In this document: positions 55,634 through 64,000 of the stretch, one piece after another | Layout of the letters: each line of letters starts with the position of its first letter | Numbering within the stretch: the first letter of the stretch is position 1 | Assembly (NCBI RefSeq): GCF_003600645.1 | Contig: NZ_CP032482.1 | Coordinates: forward strand, 2,232,001-2,296,000 | Direction: 5' to 3' | Source: Yersinia rochesterensis | GTDB taxonomy: Bacteria; Pseudomonadota; Gammaproteobacteria; Enterobacterales; Enterobacteriaceae | Length of the DNA: 64,000 nucleotides | Program-made: the position numbers and the translations under genes | Notes under the pieces: model-generated | What the model saw: only the letters and a program-made list of their open reading frames with translations | What the model was told of the DNA's origin: nothing | The model's database searches: none

Positions 55634-57025
55634 TTGGAAAGAAAACTCGGCCTGACGGCGCTCACCGCGCTGGTTCTCAGTTCAATGCTGGGTGCAGGTG
55701 TCTTCAGCTTGCCACAAAATATGGCTGAAGTTGCCAGCCCAGCGGCCTTACTCATTGGCTGGGGTATTACCGGGGTGGGGATCGTTTTTTTGGCTTTTGC
55801 CATGCTATTGTTAACGCGCCTGCGCCCTGATCTGGATGGTGGAATATTCACCTATGCCAAAGAAGGCTTTGGTGATCTTATTGGCTTTTTCTCCGCGTGG
55901 GGTTACTGGTTGTGCGCCGTCATTGCCAATGTCTCTTATTTGGTGATTGTTTTTGCCGCATTGAGCTTTTTTACCGATAAGTCTGGCAGCATTATCTTTG
56001 GTGAGGGGAATACCTGGCAGGCGCTCTTGGGTGCATCTTTCCTGTTGTGGATGGTTCATGCATTGGTATTGCGTGGCGTTCAAACCGCAGCCAGTATCAA
56101 CCTGGCCGCGACACTGGCAAAACTGTTGCCCATCGGCGGGTTTATTGTTTTAGCCGGCATGGCTTTCAGCCTCGATACCTTTAGCGTTGATTTTACTGGT
56201 ATTGCCCTACACACCCCGGTTTGGCAGCAAGTGAAAGACACGATGCTCATCACATTATGGGTCTTTATTGGGGTGGAAGGCGCTGTTGTTGTTTCTGCCA
56301 GAGCGCGCAATAAAAAAGATGTTGGCCGGGCGACAATGCTGGCGGTTATCTCAGCTTTATGTGTTTATCTGCTAATAACCTTATTGTCCCTTGGGGTAGT
56401 GCCGCGCGCTGAATTAGCGGGTATGCGGAACCCATCAATGGCGGGCATTATGGTAGAGATGATTGGCCCTTGGGGGGAAGTGATTATTGCCACCGGACTG
56501 ATTATTTCGGTGTGCGGCGCTTATCTTAGCTGGACCATTATGGCCGCAGAAGTCCCTATGGTGGCGGCCAAACATGGTGCATTCCCTAAAATATTCCGAC
56601 ATCAGAATAAACACAATGCACCCGCGAAATCACTATGGCTGACTAACTGTGCCGTGCAAGTGGCGCTGATTCTTATCTGGCTGACGGGCAGTAACTACAA
56701 CACCTTGCTGACCATTGCATCAGAGATGATTTTAGTGCCCTATTTCTTGGTGGGTGCATTCTTATTTAAAGTGGCCCTGAAACGTCAGGACTGGCGATTG
56801 ATTATTGCCGCCAGTGGCGCCTGTTTGTATGGTTTGTGGCTGATTTATGCGGCTGGCTTGCTGTATCTGCTGTTATCCGCCCTATTGTATGCCCCCGGTT
56901 TACTGGTATTTATTTATGCACGTAAAGGGCATGAAGGTCTTCGGCTACTTAATACAGTGGAACGCGCGGCGATTGGCCTGGTGCTGATTGCGACCATTCC
57001 AGCAACCTGGGTGGTAATGCATTAA
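55634..57025 (+). CDS. ydgI: YdgI, arginine/ornithine antiporter-type amino acid permease (APC family)
   Basis: 463-residue 12-13-helix transporter. The start codon is TTG (ERKLGLTALTALVLSSMLGA) with AGGA seven bases upstream; no ATG is near. Long stretches match E. coli YdgI as I remember it (LSSMLGAGVFSLPQNMA, SAWGYWLCAVIANVSYLVIV, LWVFIGVEGAVVVSARARNK, SWTIMAAEVP). The family includes ArcD arginine:ornithine exchangers. Substrate not proven. Located after ydgH as in E. coli. Confidence 0.95.
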   Translation: MERKLGLTALTALVLSSMLGAGVFSLPQNMAEVASPAALLIGWGITGVGIVFLAFAMLLLTRLRPDLDGGIFTYAKEGFGDLIGFFSAWGYWLCAVIANVSYLVIVFAALSFFTDKSGSIIFGEGNTWQALLGASFLLWMVHALVLRGVQTAASINLAATLAKLLPIGGFIVLAGMAFSLDTFSVDFTGIALHTPVWQQVKDTMLITLWVFIGVEGAVVVSARARNKKDVGRATMLAVISALCVYLLITLLSLGVVPRAELAGMRNPSMAGIMVEMIGPWGEVIIATGLIISVCGAYLSWTIMAAEVPMVAAKHGAFPKIFRHQNKHNAPAKSLWLTNCAVQVALILIWLTGSNYNTLLTIASEMILVPYFLVGAFLFKVALKRQDWRLIIAASGACLYGLWLIYAAGLLYLLLSALLYAPGLLVFIYARKGHEGLRLLNTVERAAIGLVLIATIPATWVVMH

Positions 57026-57034
57026 GTTGGAAAC

Positions 57035-57078
57035 ACTCAACAATGGGCACGCCAGTGACACTGGCTGTCCATTTGAGT
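57035..57078. repeat. Long imperfect hairpin after ydgI
   Basis: Arms ACTCAA-ATGG-CA-GCCAGTG and CACTGGC-G-CCAT-TTGAGT pair over about 20 bp with small bulges around a 1-nt center. No T-run follows, so it is not a standard terminator. It may be a 3' processing or stabilising structure. Confidence 0.45.
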
Positions 57079-57121
57079 ATTGGTTGCAGATAAACTCATC
57101 CTCATCATCTACCAAGAGGAT

Positions 57122-57529
57122 TTATTCTCCCGATATGTCCACCGATAAGCATTCGCCCATCTGACTTAGCTGCATCGATAGCGGGAATTTTTGTTTTATT
57201 TCATTGAGTTGCGCGGTTTCCAGAGAGTAAGGTAATTGGATCTCCAATACAGTTATCCCCTGCTGTTCAGCGAGACGAATTAATCGAATAATATTGGTTT
57301 CATCGCTAAGTTGGGTCGATAATACCTGTAGCGCTAAAGCAGTCAGCCGCTCCTGAGGCGTTTTTTCCGATGCAGTTTGCGACTTTACCACCATACCAAA
57401 AATCGGCATGACACCATAAATAGCATCAATAAAACTCCATCGTTTTTTGCAAGAAACCGCTAAAAATTCCGTGTAATCGAAGCAGACTTTTTCATTGTGC
57501 GCTGGCACACCAGTGTGTTCGCCACTCAT
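57122..57529 (-). CDS. Hypothetical protein, 135 residues
   Basis: Frame starting at ATG 57529 with AAGGA eight bases upstream and ending SVDISGE. No signal peptide or membrane span. The C-terminal half (LTALALQVLSTQLSDETNII, RLAEQQGITVLEIQLPYSLE) looks like a small alpha/beta domain; I recognise no family. In E. coli folM and ydgC lie at this place between ydgI and rstA, but this protein resembles neither. Confidence 0.55.
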   Translation of the reverse strand: MSGEHTGVPAHNEKVCFDYTEFLAVSCKKRWSFIDAIYGVMPIFGMVVKSQTASEKTPQERLTALALQVLSTQLSDETNIIRLIRLAEQQGITVLEIQLPYSLETAQLNEIKQKFPLSMQLSQMGECLSVDISGE

Positions 57530-57602
57530 CCCTCAGTCCTTAGCTGATTGATACAGCTATTCATTAACCATAAGTATTGATATATAAACGATAGACCCAA
57601 CT

Positions 57603-57734
57603 ATAATACCCTAAATAATTCGAGTTGCAGGAAGGCGGCAAGAGAGAGAATCCCGATGAGCTTACTGTGTTGTAAGTGATTCGGGTAATTGAACGTAGCC
57701 AACACACATGCAGCTTGAAGTATGACGGGTATAA
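57603..57734 (-). repeat. ~130-bp Yersinia-type palindromic repeat, copy 2, upstream of rstA
   Basis: About 132 bp, the reverse-complement counterpart of 52110-52237. Blocks: CTAAATAATTCGAGTTGCAG, GGAAGGCGGCAAG, GAATCCCGATGAG, GTAGCCAACACACATGCAGC and TTGAAGTATGACGGGTATA. Ends are imperfect inverted repeats. It lies between the divergent starts of the hypothetical gene and rstA. Confidence 0.85.
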
Positions 57735-57907
57735 ATAGAGATGACGATACAATCACTCCAGTTAATATAATGAAATGTTTTGCCCGTTGTCTACCGATCA
57801 GTCATTGGCATTGATAATTCATTGGCATTAATAATCAAGTAACGTGCATAGTATTGCTACCAACAGCGCGCTATGCTGAATTCCGGCACTTTTATAAACT
57901 GAAAAAC

Positions 57908-58636
57908 ATGACCAATATTGTTTTTGTAGAAGACGACCCGGAGGTCGGAAAACTGATTGCAGCTTACCTTGGCAAACATGATATTGATGTGTTTGTTGAA
58001 CCACGAGGCGATACTGCACAAGCCGTTATTGAACAGCAACAACCTGACTTGGTGTTGCTCGATATCATGCTGCCAGGGAAAGATGGGATGACGCTGTGCC
58101 GTGACCTGCGACCAAGCTATGAAGGCCCTATCGTACTGTTGACCTCACTTGACAGTGATATGAACCATATCCTTTCCCTGGAGATGGGTGCGAATGATTA
58201 TATCCTGAAAACAACGCCCCCGGCAGTATTGTTGGCGCGGTTACGTTTGCATTTACGCCAGCATAATCAACAACAAACCAAAGAAACCATCAGCCCGCCA
58301 CTCACTGGGTATAATGCAATTCACTTCGGTCTGCTCTGCATTGATCCTGTTAATCGACAAGTTAATCTTAGTGATGAAGAAATTACTTTATCGACTTCAG
58401 ATTTTGACTTGCTGTGGGAACTGGCAACCCATGCCGGGATTATCATGGACCGGGAAGCATTATTGAAGAATTTACGTGGTGTCAGCTATGACGGGATGGA
58501 CCGCAGTATCGATGTTGCGATATCGCGCTTGCGCCGCAAACTTTACGACAATGCCCTCGAACCTTTTAGAATCAAAACCGTCCGCAATAAAGGTTACCTG
58601 TTCGCCCCGAATGCCTGGGAGTCTGTGCAGCAATGA
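57908..58636 (+). CDS. rstA: RstA, response regulator (OmpR family)
   Basis: 242 residues. Receiver domain with acidic pair EDD (8-10), phospho-acceptor D52 in LVLLDIMLPGKDG and conserved lysine later; OmpR-type winged helix at the C-terminus (YDGMDRSIDVAISRLRRKLY). I start at ATG 57908 (MTNIVFVEDD); the frame is open 18 codons further. RstB phosphorylates it. In E. coli it controls asr among others, and an RstA box lies before asr 4.5 kb away here. Overlaps rstB (ATGA). Confidence 0.96.
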   Translation: MTNIVFVEDDPEVGKLIAAYLGKHDIDVFVEPRGDTAQAVIEQQQPDLVLLDIMLPGKDGMTLCRDLRPSYEGPIVLLTSLDSDMNHILSLEMGANDYILKTTPPAVLLARLRLHLRQHNQQQTKETISPPLTGYNAIHFGLLCIDPVNRQVNLSDEEITLSTSDFDLLWELATHAGIIMDREALLKNLRGVSYDGMDRSIDVAISRLRRKLYDNALEPFRIKTVRNKGYLFAPNAWESVQQ

Positions 58637-59946
58637 GGAAGCTATTTATTCAGTTTTTCTTATTACTGTTCGTCTGCTTTATGGTGATGGCGATGTTGGT
58701 TGGGCTGGTTTATAAAGTGACAGCGGAACGTGCTGGTCGCCAGTCATTAGATGACTTGATGAAAAGCTCGCTTTCATTGATGCGCAGTGAGCTGCGGGAA
58801 ATTCCACTGAAAGATTGGAATAAAACCATTGCCACTTTAGATTTAAATCTCTCATTTCAATTACATATCGAACCTCTCGATAAACGGAATCTCGGTGAGC
58901 GCTTGAATAAACGCCTACGAGCCGGTGAAATCATTGCTTTGGATGATGAATATACTTTCCTGCAACGAATCCCCCGCAGCCGCTATGTCCTTGCTGTTGG
59001 CCCAGTCCCTTATTTATTTTATTTGCATCAAATGCGGCTGCTTGATTTGGCCTTACTTATCCTGATTGGCCTCTCTTTGGCTCTACCGGTATTTCTTTGG
59101 ATGCGCCCCCATTGGAAAGATTTGCTTAAATTGGAGAATGCCGCCCAGCGGCTAGGGTCGGGCCACCTGGACGAGCGCACGCATTTTGACCCCACTTCAA
59201 GTTTAAGCCGCTTAGGTGTCGCATTTAACCAAATGGCTGACAACATCAGCACCTTGATTGTCAGCAAGAAACTGCTTATTGATGGAATTGCTCACGAGCT
59301 GCGCACCCCACTGGTTCGTTTGCGCTATCGGTTAGCCATGAGTGATAACCTGACTGAAAGTGAGCAACTGGCTTTGAGTCGCGATATTGGCCAGTTGGAA
59401 GCATTGATTGACGAGCTGCTGACCTATGCTCGGCTGGATCGCCCGCAAGTCTCACTCAATCTGGAACCTATCGACTTACCGGCTTGGCTCGCGGCAAAAG
59501 TTATGGAGATGCGCTTGATTCATAGTGAGCGCGAAATAGAACTCGATATTCCTCATCGTGGCGATTTCGGCGCAGTTGACTTACGTCTGATGGAGCGAGT
59601 ATTGGATAATTTGGTCAATAATGCCCTGCGCTATTCGACCCAACGGCTGCGAATTGGGCTGTGGTTTGATGGCGATAATGCTTGCTTACAAGTTGAAGAT
59701 GACGGGCCGGGGATTCCATTAGAAGAACGCGCCCGAGTATTTGAGCCTTTTGTCCGGCTGGACCCTAGCCGGGATCGCGCAACCGGGGGCTGTGGATTGG
59801 GCCTGGCAATCGTTCACTCCATTGCATTGGCTTATCAGGGGAGTATTTCCGTTGATGCCAGTTCGTTAGGAGGCGCGAGTTTCCGATTTTGTTGGCCGGT
59901 AAAAGGTCTTTACTCACTCACTATCGACCAAGATGACTCTAAATAA
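58633..59946 (+). CDS. rstB: RstB, sensor histidine kinase
   Basis: 437 residues (E. coli 433). Two membrane spans, near 4-27 and 138-160, enclose a ~110-residue periplasmic sensor. HAMP, then the H-box IAHELRTPLVRLRYRLAM with the phosphorylated histidine, then N-box NLVNNALRYS and G-boxes DDGPGIP and GCGLGLAIVHSIA. Partner of RstA; translationally coupled to it. Confidence 0.96.
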   Translation: MRKLFIQFFLLLFVCFMVMAMLVGLVYKVTAERAGRQSLDDLMKSSLSLMRSELREIPLKDWNKTIATLDLNLSFQLHIEPLDKRNLGERLNKRLRAGEIIALDDEYTFLQRIPRSRYVLAVGPVPYLFYLHQMRLLDLALLILIGLSLALPVFLWMRPHWKDLLKLENAAQRLGSGHLDERTHFDPTSSLSRLGVAFNQMADNISTLIVSKKLLIDGIAHELRTPLVRLRYRLAMSDNLTESEQLALSRDIGQLEALIDELLTYARLDRPQVSLNLEPIDLPAWLAAKVMEMRLIHSEREIELDIPHRGDFGAVDLRLMERVLDNLVNNALRYSTQRLRIGLWFDGDNACLQVEDDGPGIPLEERARVFEPFVRLDPSRDRATGGCGLGLAIVHSIALAYQGSISVDASSLGGASFRFCWPVKGLYSLTIDQDDSK

Positions 59947-60026
59947 TGGTTTTGCCTACCCAATAATTTTGCCCAAATACTAGCCTTAATAAAACAAATC
60001 GGCCTATAGATTTAATGGAGTTTTTT

Positions 60027-61508
60027 ATGACCACTGCTTATCAACACCTGCGCGCTACGTTTACACGCCTTTCTCGCTTTGAGCATTTGTCGGCCATTGC
60101 CGGATGGGATATGCAAACTATGATGCCGCCAAAAGGTAATCTTGCCCGCTCAGAGGCAATGGCGGAGCTAAATGTACTGCAACATCAAATACTAACGGCC
60201 AAAGATGTTGGGGAATGGTTGAAGCAAGCGGAACAAGAAACTCTGGATGATGTCGAGCAAGCAAATTTGCGTGAGATGCGCCGGCACTACAATAATGCCG
60301 TGTTGCTGCCGGAAGCATTGGTTGAGGCGAAATCACTAGCAGGTGCCCGCTGCGAACATGCATGGCGACAGCAGCGCATCGCGAATGACTGGAATGGTTT
60401 TGCTGAAAATCTACGTGAAGTGGTCACTCTCAGTCGCGAAGAGGCATCAATTCGTGCTCAAGCTGCCGGAACATCGCGCTATGACGCATTGCTGAACTTA
60501 TATGAGCCGGGAACCAATAGTGCCGATTTGGACCGTATCTTTGGTGACCTTAAACAGTGGTTACCCGATCTCTTGCAAAAAGTGACAGCCAAGCAAGCGG
60601 ATGAACCCTGCCTGATACCACAGGGGCCATTTGACCTGGAAAACCAGCGCCAACTTGGACTCAATGTGATGAAAGTGCTCGGTTTCGACTTTGATGGTGG
60701 CCGAGTCGATGTCAGTGTCCATCCATTCTGCGGTGGTGTACCGCAAGATGTACGCATTACTACACGTTATAATGAACAAGAATTTCTCAGTGCATTAATG
60801 GGTATTATTCATGAAACAGGTCATGCACGTTATGAGCAAAATTTACCGCGTGAATGGCTGGGCCAACCAATATCACATGCTCGCTCAACGGCAATTCATG
60901 AATCTCAAAGTCTACTGTTTGAAATGCAATTGGCCCGCAGCAAAGAATTCTTGCAAGTCATTCGTCCATTGGTGATACAGCAATTTGGTGAACAACCGGC
61001 TTTCGCAGAACAAAATTTTATTGCCCTGAATCAACGTGTTAAAACCGGTTTTATCCGAGTTGATGCCGATGAAGTCAGCTACCCTGCTCATGTCATTTTG
61101 CGCTACGAGATCGAAAAAGCATTGATTAGCGGTGAAATCGAGGTCGATGACATCCCGGCCTTGTGGAATGAAAAAATGCAGCAATATCTGGGGATTAACA
61201 CCGAAGGTAATTACCGTAATGGCTGTATGCAAGATATTCACTGGACCGACGGTGCCTTTGGTTATTTCCCGACATATACACTGGGTGCTATGTATGCTGC
61301 CCAGCTTTTCCAAACGGCGCGAAATGCTATTCCCGGATTAGATAAGAATATTGCCAATGGTGACCTTAGCGCCCTATTCAATTGGTTACAGCAAAATATC
61401 TGGCAACAGGGTAGCCGCTATTCAACCGCGGAACTGATCACCAAAGCGACAGGTGAACCACTTAATCCTCGCTTTTTCCGCGAACATTTAGAGCGGCGCT
61501 ATTTATAA
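60027..61508 (+). CDS. M32-family zinc carboxypeptidase (Taq-type)
   Basis: 493 residues, all-helical metallopeptidase that trims C-terminal amino acids in the cytoplasm. The zinc motif HETGH is at 262-266 and the third ligand at about E292 in AIHESQSLLFEMQLARS. Other family marks: IAGWDMQTMMPP near 25-35 and HPFCGGVPQDVRITTRYNE at 232-250. ATG 60027 follows GGAG by six bases and is preferred over ATG 60015. It occupies the place after rstB where E. coli has tus. Confidence 0.93.
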   Translation: MTTAYQHLRATFTRLSRFEHLSAIAGWDMQTMMPPKGNLARSEAMAELNVLQHQILTAKDVGEWLKQAEQETLDDVEQANLREMRRHYNNAVLLPEALVEAKSLAGARCEHAWRQQRIANDWNGFAENLREVVTLSREEASIRAQAAGTSRYDALLNLYEPGTNSADLDRIFGDLKQWLPDLLQKVTAKQADEPCLIPQGPFDLENQRQLGLNVMKVLGFDFDGGRVDVSVHPFCGGVPQDVRITTRYNEQEFLSALMGIIHETGHARYEQNLPREWLGQPISHARSTAIHESQSLLFEMQLARSKEFLQVIRPLVIQQFGEQPAFAEQNFIALNQRVKTGFIRVDADEVSYPAHVILRYEIEKALISGEIEVDDIPALWNEKMQQYLGINTEGNYRNGCMQDIHWTDGAFGYFPTYTLGAMYAAQLFQTARNAIPGLDKNIANGDLSALFNWLQQNIWQQGSRYSTAELITKATGEPLNPRFFREHLERRYL

Positions 61509-61667
61509 TTCCTCTTCAGTACCCAGATTGCCCTTTTATACGGACTCTCCCCCTGAGAGGCCGTATTCTCTACTGACCATAAATTTCAGCTTAGTTTCCA
61601 ATTCCCCGATAGACCCAGTGGGAGCGCAACGGGGGATTACCATTAGTCATGGGCAATAGTTGGTGAA

Positions 61668-61916
61668 TTAATTAGCCGGTGCAGAGGCTGCCAGCCTCTG
61701 CATTCGGGGCTGAACAATGAAGGTCATTGTAACACCAACAAGAAGCCCTAAAGGTAGTGCTTTCACGACAGTCGTCGCCCACACCAAAGACCATCCAGAG
61801 GTCAAACCATGCTGAGCGAACGTGACAACAAGTGCAATCAAACCTTCCATCATGATTGAGACACACACAGCAATCACACAGCGAAGGACGAAAGGAGTGC
61901 GGCTCGCAAGTAGCAC
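61668..61916 (-). CDS. DUF2798-family small membrane protein
   Basis: About 82 residues from a GTG at 61916 with two hydrophobic helices (FVLRCVIAVCVSIMMEGLIA and ATTVVKALPLGLLVGVTMTF) separated by a short loop, and a final VQPRMQRLAAS. Two-helix layout and the closing P.VRRL-like motif match DUF2798. The frame stays open to ATG 62123 (151 codons), but the extra N-terminal part shows no family resemblance, so the true start is uncertain. Function unknown. Confidence 0.6.
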   Translation of the reverse strand: MLLASRTPFVLRCVIAVCVSIMMEGLIALVVTFAQHGLTSGWSLVWATTVVKALPLGLLVGVTMTFIVQPRMQRLAASAPAN

Positions 61917-62211
61917 AAAGTCAAATCCATTGACAATATCAACCAATAATCTCGTGCTTTTAGTGGCGTTGAGTTGCTTAAAATGAATATAACATCCGGA
62001 CAGATAAATACCGGACTCGATATCAGCAGGATTTAAAGCAATCCTTCCTGTTGAACCTGATAGACAGTCCTTACTGCGGTCTGAAAACCAAGACTGCGAG
62101 CACATGATGGAGCCTAAGATCATCTGTTCGCTGCCCGACGAGGGAGGCTCGGGTGTTCAACTTGGTTCTATGTGGTCAAAGATAGCACTGAGTGATCTTT
62201 GACTTTTCACT
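61917..62211. other. Region upstream of the DUF2798 core
   Basis: Either the N-terminal extension of the DUF2798 frame (to 62123) or non-coding promoter DNA. No other gene or RNA was recognised. Confidence 0.4.
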
Positions 62212-62233
62212 TAAATGTATGTTGTAACTAAAA
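62212..62233 (+). other. Ter-like site (Tus binding), blocking forks that come from the left
   Basis: GTATGTTGTAACTAAA agrees with the core of E. coli TerB as I remember it (AGTATGTTGTAACTAAAG). The G that pairs with the lock base C6 is kept at 62217; differences fall just before it and at the last position. In Tus-Ter the end carrying GC(6) is the non-permissive face, which here looks left. A fork moving rightward, from the dif side, would be stopped, as expected for a Ter site right of dif. tus itself is not in the window. Confidence 0.75.
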
Positions 62234-62365
62234 TAGAGCAATTTGACATTTTATTTGGCGGTTTCATTCCTTTGGGCTTCCCTGCTATCTCCGCCATAAA
62301 CTGTGCTCACACGCACGTGATAAATCGTATACTGAGTTGCCTATTAGTCATAACAATCAGCCCTG

Positions 62366-62379
62366 TACAATCGGTTACA
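62366..62379 (+). promoter_or_regulatory. RstA box upstream of asr
   Basis: TACAATCGGTTACA fits the RstA box TACATNTNGTTACA at 12 of the 14 positions, the two misses being in the middle of the site. It is about 100 bp upstream of the asr start. E. coli asr is also activated through RstA. Confidence 0.65.
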
Positions 62380-62481
62380 AGCCGAAACCAATGACTCACG
62401 GAAGCCATTAATCATTTCCTCTATTCTCATTACAACGACCCAACGGGGCCGATATACAAACAGAAATCTGAGGAATAAATC

Positions 62482-62757
62482 ATGAAAACAGTATTAGCTC
62501 TGATTGTTGCTGCAACTTTGGGTATGTCTTCTATCGCATTCGCCGCCGACACAGTTGCACCACCTGCTGCTCCAATGGCCGGAGCACCCGCTGTCCATAG
62601 TGCTCCAGCCAAAACTATGCATCACAAAAAAGCTAAAAAATCGATAAAAAAAGCGGAAAAAACTGCACCGGTGCAAAAAGCACAAGCGGCTAAAAAACAC
62701 CACAAAACAGCGGCACAGACTAAATCTACCCCGGCAGCAGTACCGGCCATCAAATAG
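62482..62757 (+). CDS. asr: Acid shock protein Asr
   Basis: 91-residue exported, very basic protein. A signal peptide ([20 protein letters not shown], cut after AFA) is followed by a Pro/Ala-rich stretch and then Lys/Ala/His-rich repeats ([20 protein letters not shown]). This composition is typical of Asr, induced in strong acid and thought to buffer or protect the periplasm. AGGAA lies upstream of the ATG. RstA box upstream, terminator downstream. Confidence 0.93.
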   Translation: MKTVLALIVAATLGMSSIAFAADTVAPPAAPMAGAPAVHSAPAKTMHHKKAKKSIKKAEKTAPVQKAQAAKKHHKTAAQTKSTPAAVPAIK

Positions 62758-62814
62758 CAGCCAAAAAGCTGAACTCAGCTCTTCACGATGAGTTTGCAAC
62801 AACTGAATTCACCC

Positions 62815-62840
62815 AACACCCGGTTTTCCGGGTGTTTTTT
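62815..62840 (+). terminator. Rho-independent terminator of asr
   Basis: Stem AACACCCGG / CCGGGTGTT with a 4-nt TTTT loop and a T-run, 58 bp after the asr stop and 17 bp before ydgU. Confidence 0.9.
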
Positions 62841-62856
62841 ATCGGGAGTGCTGATA

Positions 62857-62937
62857 ATGCTGCGCCGTTATTTATTTGAAATCACTCTGACCACATTAAT
62901 TATTTGCGGGCTGATTACATTGTTTTTCTATTTATAA
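62857..62937 (+). CDS. ydgU: YdgU-like 26-residue membrane peptide
   Basis: Translates as MLRRYLFEITLTTLIICGLI followed by TLFFYL, one hydrophobic helix after a short basic start. E. coli has a 27-residue membrane peptide YdgU (MGRYRFEFILIILILC...) at the same place between asr and ydgD, with matching RY.FE...LIICALIT pattern. GGGAG lies eight bases before the ATG. Function unknown. Confidence 0.82.
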   Translation: MLRRYLFEITLTTLIICGLITLFFYL

Positions 62938-63119
62938 CAACAATGGCCTATTTCGCTCTAAAATTATTGAAAAATCAAATAATGACAACACATCACATCA
63001 CATCACTAATTATGTCTATAGTTAGCGGTAGGGAAAATCGTGATGAGCAATTTAATCAGTCGAACTCAGGTTTGTGAATAGATAACCCTCTAAGGAATAA
63101 TAAGGCAGGCTAACTATTT

Positions 63120-63953
63120 ATGCGTTTATCTTCATTATTACTATTAAGTCTGTTACCTCTTTCTGCGGCTCTAGCCCACTCACCGACAGACACGCAAAAT
63201 GATGACGCCAGCATTGCAGATCAAATGACTCTGTTTTTCGGTAAAGATGACCGTACAGCGGTCACTGATAACTCCGAATGGCCATGGCAAGCGATTGGCC
63301 AAGTTGAAACGGCAAGCGGTAACCTTTGTACTGCAACATTAATCTCCCCTCGCCTGGCACTGACAGCAGGTCATTGCGTATTAGCTCCTCCTGGTAAAGT
63401 TGACCGGGCCGTGGCCTTACGATTTATTTCCCAAAATGGTCATTGGAAGTACCAGACGACCAGTCTGGAAACACTGGTGGATGCTAAATTGGGTAAAAAA
63501 CTCAAACCTGATGGTGATGGTTGGATAGTTCCGCCCGCCGCCGCAGCGTATGACTATGCACTTATTCGATTAACGAGTAAAAAAACCATTCCAATCAAAC
63601 CATTGCCTCTGTGGGATGGAACTGCGAGTGAATTAACTCAAGCACTTAAACAAGTTGATCGTAAAATCATTCAAGCAGGTTACCCCCTTGACCATCTGGA
63701 CACACTTTATCGCCATGAAGATTGCCTGATTACAGGGTGGGCACAGCAAGGCGTGCTTTCTCATCAGTGTGATACATTACCCGGTGATAGCGGCTCGCCC
63801 CTACTGCTGAAGAATGGCGAAAAGTGGTCTTTGATTGCGATTCAAAGTTCCGCTCCCGCCGCTAAAGACCGTTATCTCGCGGATAACCGAGCTTTGGCAG
63901 TCACGGCCATAAAAGGCCGGTTAAAAACACTCGCAAATAAAGCAGCCAAATAA
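63120..63953 (+). CDS. ydgD: YdgD, exported trypsin-like serine protease
   Basis: 277 residues. A signal peptide ([20 protein letters not shown]) leads to a chymotrypsin-fold domain. The catalytic triad is visible: His in [10 protein letters not shown], Asp in [10 protein letters not shown], and Ser in [15 protein letters not shown]. Cysteine pairs in LCTATL/AGHC and DCLITG/HQCDTL suggest disulfides. Periplasmic. Order asr-ydgU-ydgD is as in E. coli. Confidence 0.93.
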   Translation: MRLSSLLLLSLLPLSAALAHSPTDTQNDDASIADQMTLFFGKDDRTAVTDNSEWPWQAIGQVETASGNLCTATLISPRLALTAGHCVLAPPGKVDRAVALRFISQNGHWKYQTTSLETLVDAKLGKKLKPDGDGWIVPPAAAAYDYALIRLTSKKTIPIKPLPLWDGTASELTQALKQVDRKIIQAGYPLDHLDTLYRHEDCLITGWAQQGVLSHQCDTLPGDSGSPLLLKNGEKWSLIAIQSSAPAAKDRYLADNRALAVTAIKGRLKTLANKAAK

Positions 63954-64000
63954 TACGGGTTATTCTGCGAGATAGATTAATGGGCTAACAAAGGGACTTT

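Noticed and set aside
57775..57800. Possible PhoP box (TGTTTT-N5-TTGTCT) before rstA
   Set aside because: Second half-site fits poorly; not enough to claim PhoP control.

Overview
The window is a bacterial chromosome segment, almost certainly from a Yersinia species. The gene content and order of its right half (ogt-fnr-uspE, pntAB, ydgH, ydgI, rstAB, asr-ydgU-ydgD) are enterobacterial, many proteins are close to their E. coli counterparts as I remember them, and two copies of a ~130-bp repeat of a type I know from Yersinia are present. No phage, plasmid, IS element, CRISPR array, tRNA or rRNA gene was recognised. The species was not resolved.

The window lies in the replication terminus. A 28-bp site at 3560-3587 matches the E. 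coli dif sequence at every position as I remember it. Six FtsK-orienting octamers found by eye all point toward it, three perfect MatP sites (matS) are scattered across the window, and a Tus-binding Ter-like site near the right end faces so that it would stop forks leaving the dif side.

Layout. 0-3.2 kb: ydfG 5' part, two decayed genes, arsRBC arsenic resistance. 3.2-4.1 kb: gene-free dif region. 4.1-7.9 kb: PAS-LuxR regulator, MFS exporter, coiled-coil J-domain protein. 8-14.4 kb (minus strand): an unusual operon of MdfA-like exporter, LuxE-like acyl ligase, LuxC-like acyl reductase fused to a second adenylation domain, a broken third ligase, and a GNAT. It has the fatty-acid-reductase half of bioluminescence without a luciferase. 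14.6-20.1 kb: esterase remnant, yghU, norR and norVW nitric oxide detoxification with three NorR boxes and a sigma-54 promoter. 20.1-25 kb: succinylglutamate-desuccinylase-like hydrolase, Lrp regulator, and an amino-acid ABC importer (no ATPase in the window) with a dimethylarginine-hydrolase-like enzyme, suggesting uptake and breakdown of (methyl)arginine. 25-34 kb: small lipoprotein, amn, and srfABC. 34-36 kb: two cell-wall hydrolase-like genes. 36-42 kb: ivbL-ilvBN with attenuator, yjjG, a large TerB_N/TerB_C protein. 42-50.6 kb: phoA behind an array of Pho-box-like repeats, SDR/LysR pair, SOS-controlled sbmC, a DUF523 protein, N-formylglutamate amidohydrolase, ogt, fnr, uspE. 50.7-64 kb: pntAB split by a repeat element, ydgH, ydgI, rstAB, M32 carboxypeptidase, DUF2798 protein, asr with an RstA box, ydgU and ydgD.

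Motif matches come from reading by eye and from memory of consensus sequences. No database search or scan was run.
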